Assembly (NCBI GenBank): GCA_034928145.1
Contig: JAYFPE010000040.1
Span: forward strand, 14,391 to 78,390
Length of the DNA: 64,000 nt
Origin: Pelethousia sp034928145
Lineage (GTDB): Bacteria > Bacillota > Clostridia > Christensenellales > CAG-138
Direction: 5' to 3'
The position numbers and the translations under genes were made by a program. Each line of letters opens with the position of its first letter. Position 1 is the stretch's first letter. This document shows positions 51,314 through 60,047 of the stretch, piece after piece. The notes below the pieces were generated by a model. That model was given only the letters and a program-made list of their open reading frames with translations, was not told the DNA's origin and made no database searches.

Positions 51314-52453
51314 ATGGCGGGCCTGTATCTTCACATACCATTTTGCGTGCAGAAATGCGCCTACTGCGACTTCATTTCCTTTGCGGATCCGGAGCCGCGG
51401 CAGGCGTATCTTTCGGCTTTAGCAAAAGAGATCGGCCTGGCCGCCCGGCGCTTCCCGGCCGCGGCCTATGACACCGTTTTCATCGGCGGGGGTACGCCCT
51501 CGATAATATCCGTGCAAGATATGGCTGGCCTGCTGGCCGCTCTTGGGTCGGCGTTCGCTATCGCGCCGGGGGCGGAATACACCGTCGAATGCAACCCGGG
51601 CACGGTGGATGCGCAAAAGCTGCAAGCCTACCGGAAGGGGGGCGTGAACCGGATCTCACTGGGCCTGCAAAGCGCGGAGGACGGTCTTCTTCGCGTCATC
51701 GGACGCATCCATGATTTTGCCCAGTTTGAAGAAAGCTTTCGCCTCGCCCGGGAGGCGGGCTTTGCGAATATCAACGTCGATCTGATGTATGGCCTGCCTG
51801 GCCAAAACTTAGACCAATACCTCTCGACTATCCGAACAGTAACGGCCCTGGGGCCGGAGCACGTCAGCGCGTACTCCCTCATATTGGAGGAAGGTACGCC
51901 CTTATACATGCGCGTAAAAGCGGGGGAAACGTTCTTGCCGGATGAGGACGAAGTCTGTGATATGCAGGACGCCGGCCGCGCCTTGCTGGCTGAGCTGGGC
52001 TATGCGCGCTATGAGATATCCAACTACGCAAAGCCCGGCTTTGCCTGCCGCCACAACATGAATTATTGGCAGAACGGGCCCTATCTGGGCCTTGGGCTGG
52101 CCGCCCACTCCGCCATGGAGATCGGCGGCTGGCGGCGCTGGAGCAACCACGCCGAAATGAACGCCTATTTAGCGGCTTTGGAGCGGGAGGAACTGCCCGT
52201 TTGGGAGCAGCGGCGCATACCGCGCACCGAGGAGATGTTTGAATGCGTGATGCTGGGCCTGCGCATGCTAAAGGGCGTGGAGCGGCCTGCCTTTTTGGCG
52301 CGCTTTGGCCTGGATGTGTGCGCTGCTTACCCCGAGGCCGTTGAGGCCCTTTCCGCCTTGGGTTGGGCGGAGGCAACGCCCGACGCCCTGCGCCTCACAC
52401 AGGCCGGGCTCGACATGGAAAACAGCGCCCTGCTTTATTTCCTCGAGGATTGA
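51314..52453 (+). CDS. hemW: Radical SAM heme chaperone HemW
   Basis: HemW is a coproporphyrinogen-oxidase-like radical SAM protein that carries heme. The 379-residue protein has IPFCVQKCAYCDF (CX3CX2C cluster site; the fourth Cys of true HemN, CX2CXC, is replaced), FIGGGTPSII, LGLQSAEDGLLRVIGRIH and NVDLMYGLPGQ. It has no Shine-Dalgarno site and begins three bases after the lepA stop, so it depends on translational coupling. The lepA-hemW-hrcA order is standard. Confidence 0.95.
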   Translation: MAGLYLHIPFCVQKCAYCDFISFADPEPRQAYLSALAKEIGLAARRFPAAAYDTVFIGGGTPSIISVQDMAGLLAALGSAFAIAPGAEYTVECNPGTVDAQKLQAYRKGGVNRISLGLQSAEDGLLRVIGRIHDFAQFEESFRLAREAGFANINVDLMYGLPGQNLDQYLSTIRTVTALGPEHVSAYSLILEEGTPLYMRVKAGETFLPDEDEVCDMQDAGRALLAELGYARYEISNYAKPGFACRHNMNYWQNGPYLGLGLAAHSAMEIGGWRRWSNHAEMNAYLAALEREELPVWEQRRIPRTEEMFECVMLGLRMLKGVERPAFLARFGLDVCAAYPEAVEALSALGWAEATPDALRLTQAGLDMENSALLYFLED

Positions 52454-52552
52454 GAGCAGCTGAAAAGGCCAGGGAAATAAGCATTTTTTTACGCCCGGCC
52501 GATAATTCATGCTGATGTTGCCGTTTGTTCACATTGCACGGGGCCGTTTCCC

Positions 52553-52581
52553 TTGACATAAATGGGCCGCGGTGCTATTTT
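52553..52581 (+). promoter_or_regulatory. Sigma-A promoter of the heat-shock operon
   Basis: TTGACA, 17 bases, TATTTT; perfect -35. The start point near 52588 lies just before the CIRCE operator. Confidence 0.85.
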
Positions 52582-52593
52582 TATTCATAGTGA

Positions 52594-52620
52594 TTAGCAC
52601 TCGAATCACAGGAGTGCTAA
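52594..52620 (+). promoter_or_regulatory. CIRCE operator (HrcA binding site)
   Basis: Perfect TTAGCACTC-N9-GAGTGCTAA. HrcA binds it and blocks hrcA-grpE-dnaK-dnaJ at normal temperature; in the mRNA it also forms a hairpin in the leader. Confidence 0.98.
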
Positions 52621-52670
52621 TACGGATCCCAGGTAAAAAACAATAACCGCGGGAAAGGAGGCGGATGGAA

Positions 52671-53705
52671 ATGGAACTGGATATGCGTAAAATGCGCATC
52701 TTGCAGGCGATCATCGACGACTATATCCTCACGGCAACGCCGGTAGGCTCCCGCACCATCTCCAAGCTGCCCGATATCTCCCTTTCTTCTGCTACCATTC
52801 GCAATGAGATGAGCGACCTGGAGGAGATGGGCTACCTGGAGCAGCCCCATACCTCTGCGGGTCGCATTCCCAGCGAAAAGGCATACAGGCTGTATGTGAA
52901 TTCCATTATGCGCCAGGCGCACCTGACGGAGGCGGAAAAGCGCTTCATTAAAGGCTGCTATTCCAATACTCTCGATGAACTCGACCAGGTGATCAGGCAA
53001 ACGGCCTGGGTGCTTTCCAGCATGACCAAATATACCTCCATGGTGTTGAAGCCTGCCCTGCGGTCCGTTAAGGTCAAGCGCATCCAGTTGGTGCCCGTTT
53101 CCGAGGGCAGGGCGCTGGCCGTGGTGGTTACGGATCTGGGCGCCACGCGCGATACCATCATCAACGTGCCCCGTGGCATGGATTACAGCCAAATGGAGCG
53201 CGTGTCCAACATCCTTACGGAGCGTTTCCAAGGCACGGCCTTGCAGGATGTAAGCGCCCGCCGCATACCGGAGCTGCGCGCAGCGCTGGATAGCCAGCGC
53301 GAGTTTCTCGATGAGGCGCTCTCCGCCCTGCATAAAAGCCTGGATACCGGGCCTGGGGGCGTGCAACTGGCCGGGGCGACGAATATCCTCAATTACCCCG
53401 AATATAACGACGTAGAAAAGGCACGCGGCTTCCTTGCCGCCCTGGAAACCAAGGATATGCTCTACAAGCTTCTTACCGAGGCGACGGACGTGGAGTTTTC
53501 CATCCGGATCGGCGCAGAAAACGAGGATAAGGATATGCAGGATTGTTCGGTGGTTACGGCTACCTATAAGGTGGGGCCGACCATCGGCTCACTGGGCATC
53601 ATCGGCCCGGTCCGCATGGATTATGCCAGGGTCATGGCCCTGTTGCGGCATATAGGCAAGAGTGTGGGCGAGGTGCTCACCAGTATGTTTGAGGAGGATC
53701 GATAG
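52671..53705 (+). CDS. hrcA: Heat-inducible transcription repressor HrcA
   Basis: HrcA represses the heat-shock operon by binding CIRCE; GroEL keeps it active. The 344-residue protein has an N-terminal winged helix with TPVGSRTISKLPDISLSSATIRNEM and LEQPHTSAGRIPSEKAYRLYV, both invariant in the family, then the GAF-like core with IRIGAENEDKDMQDCSVV near the end. AAAGGAGG is 9 bases before the ATG at 52671 but only three before the ATG at 52665, so the second is chosen. The start lies 50 bases after its own operator, giving autoregulation. Confidence 0.96.
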   Translation: MELDMRKMRILQAIIDDYILTATPVGSRTISKLPDISLSSATIRNEMSDLEEMGYLEQPHTSAGRIPSEKAYRLYVNSIMRQAHLTEAEKRFIKGCYSNTLDELDQVIRQTAWVLSSMTKYTSMVLKPALRSVKVKRIQLVPVSEGRALAVVVTDLGATRDTIINVPRGMDYSQMERVSNILTERFQGTALQDVSARRIPELRAALDSQREFLDEALSALHKSLDTGPGGVQLAGATNILNYPEYNDVEKARGFLAALETKDMLYKLLTEATDVEFSIRIGAENEDKDMQDCSVVTATYKVGPTIGSLGIIGPVRMDYARVMALLRHIGKSVGEVLTSMFEEDR

Positions 53706-53708
53706 GCG

Positions 53709-54296
53709 TTGAGCAAGGAAAAGGAGACCGGTCGGGAGCTGGAAATGGATCAGGAGCTGGAGAGCCGGGCGGCGGAGCAGGATGTGCCCGCCGTGGAAGC
53801 CGATAGCGAGCTGCCCGAACTGATCGAGTTGAAAAAGGAAGAGTTTTTGCAGATCAAGGAGCATATCTCGGGCCTCGAAAAGGAGCGGGATGAAATGAAG
53901 GGCCTGGCCCAGCGCGTGCAGGCGGATTTTGATAATTACCGCCGCCGCAACAGCACCGTGATGACGGATTGCCGGGAGGAAGGGGTGCGCAGCGTGATTT
54001 TCGGCCTTCTGCCTGTGCTGGATAATTTTGACCGGGCGCTGGAAAACGCCGAAGGCGTGGATGAAAGCTATGTATCCGGCGTGGCGCTGGTGTACCGCCA
54101 ACTTATGGATACACTGGCCAAATGTGGTCTCAAGGAAGTCCCGGCGGACGGCATGTTCGATCCGAATCTGCATGAGGCCGTGATGCAGGAAGCCTGCGAG
54201 GGCGCCTGCTCGGGCTCGATCGTTGAGGTGTTCCAGAAGGGTTATCAGGTAAACGAGCGCATCATCCGCCACAGCATGGTGAAGGTCGCGCAGTAA
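53709..54296 (+). CDS. grpE: Nucleotide exchange factor GrpE
   Basis: GrpE releases ADP from DnaK. The 195-residue protein has a long acidic N-terminal helix, then FDNYRRRNSTVM, VLDNFDRALENAEGVDE and the C-terminal beta-wing DPNLHEAVMQE ... SIVEVFQKGYQVNERIIRHSMVKV, the family signature. The start is TTG at 53709, three bases after hrcA; the GGAGG inside the hrcA tail (53694-53698) would serve it. It lies in the CIRCE-controlled operon. Confidence 0.95.
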   Translation: MSKEKETGRELEMDQELESRAAEQDVPAVEADSELPELIELKKEEFLQIKEHISGLEKERDEMKGLAQRVQADFDNYRRRNSTVMTDCREEGVRSVIFGLLPVLDNFDRALENAEGVDESYVSGVALVYRQLMDTLAKCGLKEVPADGMFDPNLHEAVMQEACEGACSGSIVEVFQKGYQVNERIIRHSMVKVAQ

Positions 54297-54338
54297 ATAA
54301 ATAGAGTAAAGAGAAAGCATAGATTTTAGGAGGATATT

Positions 54339-56186
54339 ATGGCAAAGATCATCGGCATCGATTTGGGCACTACAAATTCCTGCGTGGCGGTTCTGGAAGG
54401 CGGCGAACCCGTTGTCATCCCCAATGCGGAAGGTTCCCGTACCACCCCTTCCGTGGTGGCCTTTAAGGATAATGAGCGCATGGTAGGCCAAGTGGCAAAG
54501 CGCCAGTCCATCACCAACCCGGATAAGACCATCAGCTCCATCAAGCGCGAGATGGGCAGCGGCTACAAAAAGAACATTGACGGCAAGGACTACACGCCGC
54601 AGGAGATCAGCGCCATGATCCTGCAAAAGCTCAAGCATGACGCCGAAGCTTACTTGGGCGAAACCGTGAGCCAGGCCGTTATCACCGTACCCGCTTATTT
54701 CAGCGACAGCCAGCGCCAGGCCACCAAGGACGCGGGCCGCATCGCTGGCCTCGAGGTTCTGCGCATCATCAACGAACCTACGGCGGCCGCTCTTGCTTAC
54801 GGCATGGATAAGGAAAACAATCAAAAGATCCTGGTTTACGATCTGGGCGGCGGTACCTTCGACGTATCCATCCTGGAGATTGGCGACGGCGTTTTCGAAG
54901 TGCTGGCCACCAACGGCAACAACCGCCTGGGCGGCGACGATTTCGACCAGCGCCTGATGGATTACATCATCGCTGAGTTTAAGAAGGATAGCGGCATAGA
55001 CCTTGGCAAGGACCGCATGGCCATGCAGCGCCTCAAGGAAGCCGCGGAAAAGGCAAAGATCGAGCTTTCCGCCATGGCGCAGACCAATGTAAACCTGCCC
55101 TTTATCACGGCGGATTCGAGTGGCCCCAAGCATCTCGATGTGACCGTGACCCGCGCCAAGTTCAACGAGCTGATTTCGGATTTGATCGACAAGACCCGCG
55201 ACTGCATGCATATCGCCATGAAGGACGCGGCCCTGAGCAACGACCAGATCGATAAGGTGATATTGGTTGGCGGCTCCACTCGCGTGCCCGCCGTGCAAGA
55301 GATGGTGAAAAAGGTCACCGGCAAGGAGCCCTTCAAGGGCATCAACCCGGATGAGTGCGTGGCTGTAGGCGCGGCCATCCAGGCAGGCGTGTTAGGCGGC
55401 GAAGTCAAAGACGTGCTGCTGCTGGATGTAACGCCCCTTTCCCTGGGCATCGAGACCGTAGGCGGCGTGTTCACCCGCCTGATCGACCGAAATACCACCA
55501 TCCCCACCAAGAAGAGCCAGATTTTCTCCACTGCGGCCGATGGGCAGACCAGCGTCGAGGTGCACGTGCTCCAGGGCGAGCGCGAGCTTGCGCAGTATAA
55601 CAAAACCCTGGGCCGCTTCCAGTTGGCCGGCATCGCGCCCGCGCCGCGCGGCGTTCCCCAGATCGAGGTCAGCTTCGATATCGACGCCAACGGCATTGTG
55701 CATGTTTCCGCAAAGGACCTTGGCACCGGCAACGAGCAGAAGGTAACCATTACCGCCTCCACCAACCTAAGCGAGGATGAGATCAATAAGGCCGTGCGTG
55801 AGGCCGAACAGTTCGCCAGCGAGGATAAGGCCCGCAAGGAGGAGGTCGAGGTGCGCAACCATGCGGACAGCATGGTCTACTCCACCGAAAAGACCATCAA
55901 GGAGCTGGGCGATAAGCTTTCGAGCGAGGATAAGGCCAAGATCGAGGCCGAGGTGGCCAATGTGCGCAAGGCCCTGGAGGGAACGGATAATGCGGCTATC
56001 AAGGAGGCCAGCGAAAAGCTGACCGAGGTTTCCTACGAGGCATTCGGTAAGATTTACCAGCAGCAGGGCAGCACGGCCCAGCCCGGCCCCGATATGGGCG
56101 GTAACGCGGCAGGCGGCAGCGGCGCGCCCCACGATGACAACGTGGTGGATGCGGAATACGAAGTCGTAGATGACGACAACAAATAG
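54339..56186 (+). CDS. dnaK: Chaperone DnaK (Hsp70)
   Basis: ATP-driven folding chaperone. The 615-residue protein has IGIDLGTTNSCVAVLEGG at the N-terminus, IINEPTAAALAYGMD, VYDLGGGTFDVSILEIGDGVFEV, VGGSTRVPAVQEMVKK, the linker DVLLLDVTPLSLGIE and a short Gly-rich tail ending VVDAEYEVVDDDNK. It lacks the 24-residue insertion of the Gram-negative ATPase domain, as usual for Gram-positives. TTAGGAGG precedes the ATG. Confidence 0.98.
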   Translation: MAKIIGIDLGTTNSCVAVLEGGEPVVIPNAEGSRTTPSVVAFKDNERMVGQVAKRQSITNPDKTISSIKREMGSGYKKNIDGKDYTPQEISAMILQKLKHDAEAYLGETVSQAVITVPAYFSDSQRQATKDAGRIAGLEVLRIINEPTAAALAYGMDKENNQKILVYDLGGGTFDVSILEIGDGVFEVLATNGNNRLGGDDFDQRLMDYIIAEFKKDSGIDLGKDRMAMQRLKEAAEKAKIELSAMAQTNVNLPFITADSSGPKHLDVTVTRAKFNELISDLIDKTRDCMHIAMKDAALSNDQIDKVILVGGSTRVPAVQEMVKKVTGKEPFKGINPDECVAVGAAIQAGVLGGEVKDVLLLDVTPLSLGIETVGGVFTRLIDRNTTIPTKKSQIFSTAADGQTSVEVHVLQGERELAQYNKTLGRFQLAGIAPAPRGVPQIEVSFDIDANGIVHVSAKDLGTGNEQKVTITASTNLSEDEINKAVREAEQFASEDKARKEEVEVRNHADSMVYSTEKTIKELGDKLSSEDKAKIEAEVANVRKALEGTDNAAIKEASEKLTEVSYEAFGKIYQQQGSTAQPGPDMGGNAAGGSGAPHDDNVVDAEYEVVDDDNK

Positions 56187-56227
56187 CGCCTTGCGGGCAT
56201 AAAATAAGAGCATACCAGCCCGAGGCG

Positions 56228-56293
56228 GCCGCCCTGAAAAAGGGCGGCTCCCGGGGGGCGCAAAAATCGATTCACCGGATCGATTTTTGCCCC
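56228..56293 (+). other. Two hairpins in dnaK-dnaJ gap
   Basis: First: GCCGCCCT/AGGGCGGC with a GAAAA loop (56228-56248). Second: CAAAAATCGAT/ATCGATTTTTG with a seven-base loop, extended by GGGG/CCCC past a small bulge (56255-56293). No T-run follows the second. They may act as an attenuator or as an RNase processing or stabilising site between dnaK and dnaJ. Confidence 0.75.
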
Positions 56294-56354
56294 GTTATGG
56301 CCGTGCATACTGGCAGGCCGCAGCCGGGCTGGCTAGATAGGAGCGTTGGGGAAT

Positions 56355-57482
56355 TTGGCAAAAGCGGACTATTACGAAGTTTTGGGCGTGAATCGGGACG
56401 CCGGCGACGCGGAGATCAAAAGCGCTTTCCGCAAGGCGGCAAAGCAATATCACCCCGATTTGCATCCGGGCGATAAAGAAGCGGAGCAGAAATTCAAGGA
56501 TATCAACGAGGCCTACGAGGTTCTCTCCGATGAAAAGAAGCGCGCGCAGTACGACCAATTCGGCCATGCGGCCTTTGATCCTTCGGCGGCGACCGCCGGG
56601 GGTTATGGCGGCTTTGGCTTTGAGGATATTTTTTCCGCCTTTACGGGCGGCTTCGGCTTTGGCGGCGGCTTCAATCAGAGCCGCAGCGGCCCCATGCAGG
56701 GTCGCGACCTGCGCTATAACCTGACCATCAGCTTCGAAGAAGCGGCCTTTGGCGTAAAGAAGGAGATCCTCGTGCCCCGCGAGGAGAATTGCACCACTTG
56801 CGGCGGTACGGGCGCGAAGCCCGGCACTTCGCCCGCGCAATGCACGGCCTGCGGCGGCTCGGGCCAGGTGCGCGTGCAGCAGAACACGGTGTTTGGCTCT
56901 TTTTCCACGGTGCGCACCTGCGAAGCCTGCAACGGCTCGGGCAAGATCATCCAGGAAACCTGCCAGGATTGCAAGGGCAGGGGACGGGTCAATAAATCCA
57001 AGCGCATCGCCGTGAGCGTACCCGCCGGCATCGACAACGGGCAAACGCTGAATATGCGCGGCGAGGGGGAGGCGGGCCTTCGGGGCGGCCCTGCGGGCGA
57101 CCTTTACATCACCATAACCGTAAAGCCGCACAAGCTGTTTACCCGCAAGGGCACCGATCTGTATATCGATATGGATGTGCCCATGACCGTGGCCGCGCTG
57201 GGCGGAGAGATTCAGGTACCCACCCTCAAGGGCAATGTGAAATACACGGTGCCCGAGGGCACCCAGCCCGGCACTACTTTCCGCCTCAAGGAGCAGGGCG
57301 TGCCCAGGCTCAATTCCAGCACCAGGGGCGACCTTTTCGTGCGCACCAACGTGAGCATCCCCAAGCGGCTCAGCGATGAGCAGCGGGAGATGGTCAAGCG
57401 CCTGGCCGATTCGCTTGGCGATAAGGTTTCAGATTCCAAACCCGTGCGCAAGGGCATTTTCAACAAGTTCAAGGAGGGATAA
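56355..57482 (+). CDS. dnaJ: Chaperone DnaJ (Hsp40)
   Basis: Co-chaperone that triggers DnaK ATP hydrolysis. From the TTG at 56355 (MAKADYYEVLGVNRDAGD) the protein has 375 residues. J domain with HPD in KQYHPDLH, a Gly/Phe-rich region (GGFGFGGGF), four zinc-finger repeats (CTTCGGTG, CTACGGSG, CEACNGSG, CQDCKGRG) and the substrate-binding C-terminal domain. AGGAG lies 11 bases before this TTG and only two before an earlier TTG at 56346. Confidence 0.97.
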   Translation: MAKADYYEVLGVNRDAGDAEIKSAFRKAAKQYHPDLHPGDKEAEQKFKDINEAYEVLSDEKKRAQYDQFGHAAFDPSAATAGGYGGFGFEDIFSAFTGGFGFGGGFNQSRSGPMQGRDLRYNLTISFEEAAFGVKKEILVPREENCTTCGGTGAKPGTSPAQCTACGGSGQVRVQQNTVFGSFSTVRTCEACNGSGKIIQETCQDCKGRGRVNKSKRIAVSVPAGIDNGQTLNMRGEGEAGLRGGPAGDLYITITVKPHKLFTRKGTDLYIDMDVPMTVAALGGEIQVPTLKGNVKYTVPEGTQPGTTFRLKEQGVPRLNSSTRGDLFVRTNVSIPKRLSDEQREMVKRLADSLGDKVSDSKPVRKGIFNKFKEG

Positions 57483-57549
57483 GGCCTGCGGGCCAAACCC
57501 AGCTGTTTCTTTGCTCGCTTATCTGCGTGGAACTGCTTGCATCAAAAGT

Positions 57550-57610
57550 CAGGCACAAGAAAGCCTTGTAAACTCAAAAAAGTGGCTGTAGCCACTTTTT
57601 TGACATGCAG
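57550..57610 (+). repeat. Dispersed hairpin repeat, copy B
   Basis: Matches copy A (22707-22769) at 46 of the first 54 positions, then both end in ATGCAG. Here the stem TCAAAAAAGTGGC/GCCACTTTTTTGA is a perfect 13 bp with a TGTA loop. It lies between dnaJ and the convergent HIT gene, exactly at the edge of the inverted block. Confidence 0.85.
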
Positions 57611-57612
57611 AA

Positions 57613-57639
57613 GTGCCGGAGAATATCCGGCGCTTTTTT
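57613..57639 (+). terminator. Rho-independent terminator after dnaJ
   Basis: GTGCCGGA/TCCGGCGC stem with GAATA loop, followed by six T. It directly follows repeat copy B. Confidence 0.85.
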
Positions 57640-57648
57640 GCTTTTCCT

Positions 57649-57990
57649 TTAACCTGCGGGCCAGCCGAAAAACCGGCCGCCCGTGAGGTGCATGTGCAAG
57701 TGCTTCACGGTTTGCCCGCCGTCGTCGCCTGTATTGATTACCAGGCGGAAGCCCTTTTCATCCACGCCCAGCTCTTTAGCGAGTTGCTTCGCCACCTTGC
57801 AGATATGGCCCATGGGCGAGCCATCCGCCTCGATATCAAGGACGCTGGTATAGTGCTTCTTGGGAATGATCAGCACGTGCACGGGGGCCTGGGGGTTCAG
57901 GTCATGGAAGGCCATCACTACATCATCCTCATAGACCTTGGTGGATGGGATCTCGCCCGCGGCGATCTTGCAAAAGATGCAGTTCTCCAT
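57649..57990 (-). CDS. HIT family protein (histidine triad)
   Basis: A 113-residue HINT-type nucleotide hydrolase. NCIFCKIAAGEIPSTKVYEDD at the N-terminus with CxxC, PVHVLIIPKKHY, and the catalytic triad in GQTVKHLHMHLTGGR (HxHxH). Members cleave adenosine phosphoramidates. AAGGAGG precedes the ATG. It is the last gene of the prmA-rsmE-mtaB-HIT operon, which runs against the heat-shock operon. Confidence 0.95.
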   Translation of the reverse strand: MENCIFCKIAAGEIPSTKVYEDDVVMAFHDLNPQAPVHVLIIPKKHYTSVLDIEADGSPMGHICKVAKQLAKELGVDEKGFRLVINTGDDGGQTVKHLHMHLTGGRFFGWPAG

Positions 57991-57992
57991 GG

Positions 57993-59312
57993 TTATTCCT
58001 CCTTATGCGATGAATCTATGATGCTGCCCAGCAAAAAGCCGTTTTCGACCTGCCGGATATCCACTTGGCAAAGCCGGCCCGCAAGCTCCGGGGGGCCGCC
58101 ATCGGCCCGCACTCGGGCGTAGGTGCCGGTGTAACCCTCGAGAAAACCATCCTCGGCTTCTTCAAAGAGCACTTCCTGGGCCGTGCCCACCATACTTTCG
58201 AGGTAGCTTTGCTCCAGCCTGTGCGCCAGCGCGGATAGTTGCCGGACACGCTGAGCCTTGACTGCGCGGGGAAGCTGGCCGGGCATGGAAGCCGCGGCTG
58301 TGCCCTCGCGGCGGGAGTAGGGGAACACATGGATGCGACAGAGCGCCGCTTCCTCCACAAAGCGCAGGGTCTCATCAAATTCCGCCTCCGTTTCGCCAGG
58401 GAAGCCCACGATTACATCTGTAGTGATGGCGCAACCCGGCATGGCCTGTCTGAGGCGCTGCGCGCAAGCCGCATATTCCGCCGGGGTATAGCGGCGGCCC
58501 ATGCGGCGTAGCACGCCCGCGCTGCCGCTTTGCAGGGAAAGGTGAAACTGGCGGCACACCTTGGGATTATTCGCCAGGCCGAAAACGAATGCATCCGAAA
58601 GCAGCTGCGGCTCCAAAGAACCCAGGCGGATGCGGCGAATGGCGGGGAAGGCGTCTGCCTCTGCGATCGCATCCAGCAGGGTTGTTCCATCCTGAAGGTC
58701 TTTGCCATAACTCATCAGGTGGATGCCGGTGAGCACCACCTCCAAATAGCCATTTTCAGCCAGTTGGCCGAATTGGCTGCGGATATCCGCCAGCAGCCGG
58801 GAGCGGAGGGGGCCCCGGGCGTAGGGGATAATGCAATAGGAACAGAAGCGGTCGCAGCCCTCCTGGATCTTCAACTGGGCACGAGTACGGCTCTCGCGGG
58901 TTGCCCCCAGAACCTCGAAGGCGCGCTCGCCGGCTAGGTCGCCCACAACGGAAAGGGGGGCCTGGCCCTCTTTTAAGCCTTCCACCAGTTCCACGATGCG
59001 GCTGCGCTCCTTGGAGCCGATCAAAAGGGAAACGCCGGGCAGCAGGCGCACCCGCTCGGGGTCGCGCTGGGCGTAGCAGCCGGCCACCACGATTTTGGCC
59101 GCTGGGTTTTTGGCGTGCGCGCGGGAGATCATCTGGCGGGATTTCTGATCGCCCGTACTGGTGACGGTGCAGGTATTGATCAGGTAAATATCCGCGGATT
59201 CGTCAAAATCCACAGTCTTATAACCGGCCTGCACGAATAGCTCCCGCATGGCGTCGGTATCGAATTGGTTCACCTTACAGCCCAAGGTAAAAAAGGCGAT
59301 GCGCCGGCTCAT
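57993..59312 (-). CDS. mtaB: tRNA t6A37 methylthiotransferase MtaB
   Basis: MtaB adds a methylthio group to t6A37 in tRNAs. The 439-residue radical SAM protein has the three N-terminal cluster cysteines (FFTLGCKVNQFDTDAM, INTCTVTSTGDQKSRQ, VAGCYAQRDPE), the radical SAM motif EGCDRFCSYCIIPYARG (CX3CX2C) and a C-terminal TRAM domain (EDGFLEGYTGTYARV). It overlaps the rsmE stop by four bases and precedes the HIT gene by two. Confidence 0.96.
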   Translation of the reverse strand: MSRRIAFFTLGCKVNQFDTDAMRELFVQAGYKTVDFDESADIYLINTCTVTSTGDQKSRQMISRAHAKNPAAKIVVAGCYAQRDPERVRLLPGVSLLIGSKERSRIVELVEGLKEGQAPLSVVGDLAGERAFEVLGATRESRTRAQLKIQEGCDRFCSYCIIPYARGPLRSRLLADIRSQFGQLAENGYLEVVLTGIHLMSYGKDLQDGTTLLDAIAEADAFPAIRRIRLGSLEPQLLSDAFVFGLANNPKVCRQFHLSLQSGSAGVLRRMGRRYTPAEYAACAQRLRQAMPGCAITTDVIVGFPGETEAEFDETLRFVEEAALCRIHVFPYSRREGTAAASMPGQLPRAVKAQRVRQLSALAHRLEQSYLESMVGTAQEVLFEEAEDGFLEGYTGTYARVRADGGPPELAGRLCQVDIRQVENGFLLGSIIDSSHKEE

Positions 59313-60046
59313 TCCATATCCCCCAGCTCATAGAGGATCATAGCCAGCGCGGCCATGCCGGCCGTTTCCGTGCGCAGCACGCGCGGCCCCATGGTGAGGC
59401 AAAGGCCTCCTCGCTGCCGCAGGCTGGCTACCTCGCAGCGCTCCAGCCCGCCCTCGGGGCCGATGATCAGGCCGATATCCAGCGCATTCTGGTTGGCCCG
59501 GAGGACTTCTTTAAGGGAGGCTGTGCGCTCCTCCTCATCCGCGATAAGCAAAAGGTCATGGCGGCTAACAGCCGTTTCTTCATAGGAAGGGGAGAGGGAG
59601 GTGACCTGGGGGATGATGCCGCGGCGGGCTTGCTTGGCGGCCTCGTAGGCGATTCGCTGGTAGCGAAGCCGCTTGGGCTCGAATTCCTGCGGGCTCAGCT
59701 TGACTACGCTGCGCCGGGCTACCACAGGCACCACGGACCAGATGCCAAGCTCTACACATTTTTGCAGGATGATTTCCATCTTACCCGCCTTGGGCAGGCC
59801 CTGGTATAGGGTAACCCGGCGTTGCGGCTCGGTTACGGAAGAGCCGCTGCGCAGGATGGTGAGCAGCACGGATTCCTTTTGCACCTCGTCAATGCGGGCC
59901 AGATAATCCATGCAGGCGCCATCGCAGAGCACGATCTCATCACCGACAGCCAGGCGCAGCACCCGGCTGATATGCTTCACATCCTCGCCGACAATGCGGG
60001 CTCTATCCCCTTGAATCTGCACGGGGTCTACAAAGAAACGATTCAT
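59309..60046 (-). CDS. rsmE: 16S rRNA (uracil(1498)-N(3))-methyltransferase RsmE
   Basis: RsmE methylates U1498 of 16S rRNA near the decoding site. The 245-residue protein has an N-terminal PUA-like domain (VGEDVKHISRVLRLAVGDEI) and a SPOUT knot with LYQGLPKAGKMEIILQKCVELG, LIIGPEGGLERCEV and LTMGPRVLRTETAGMAAL. GGAAAGGG stands before the ATG. Only one base separates it from prmA, matching the Bacillus yqeT-yqeU-yqeV order. Confidence 0.96.
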   Translation of the reverse strand: MNRFFVDPVQIQGDRARIVGEDVKHISRVLRLAVGDEIVLCDGACMDYLARIDEVQKESVLLTILRSGSSVTEPQRRVTLYQGLPKAGKMEIILQKCVELGIWSVVPVVARRSVVKLSPQEFEPKRLRYQRIAYEAAKQARRGIIPQVTSLSPSYEETAVSRHDLLLIADEEERTASLKEVLRANQNALDIGLIIGPEGGLERCEVASLRQRGGLCLTMGPRVLRTETAGMAALAMILYELGDME

Positions 60047-60047
60047 A

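Noticed and set aside
56251..56293. Second hairpin in the dnaK-dnaJ gap as a classical terminator
   Set aside because: The T-run is inside the 3' arm and is followed by GCCCC, so it does not fit the standard hairpin-plus-T-tail form.
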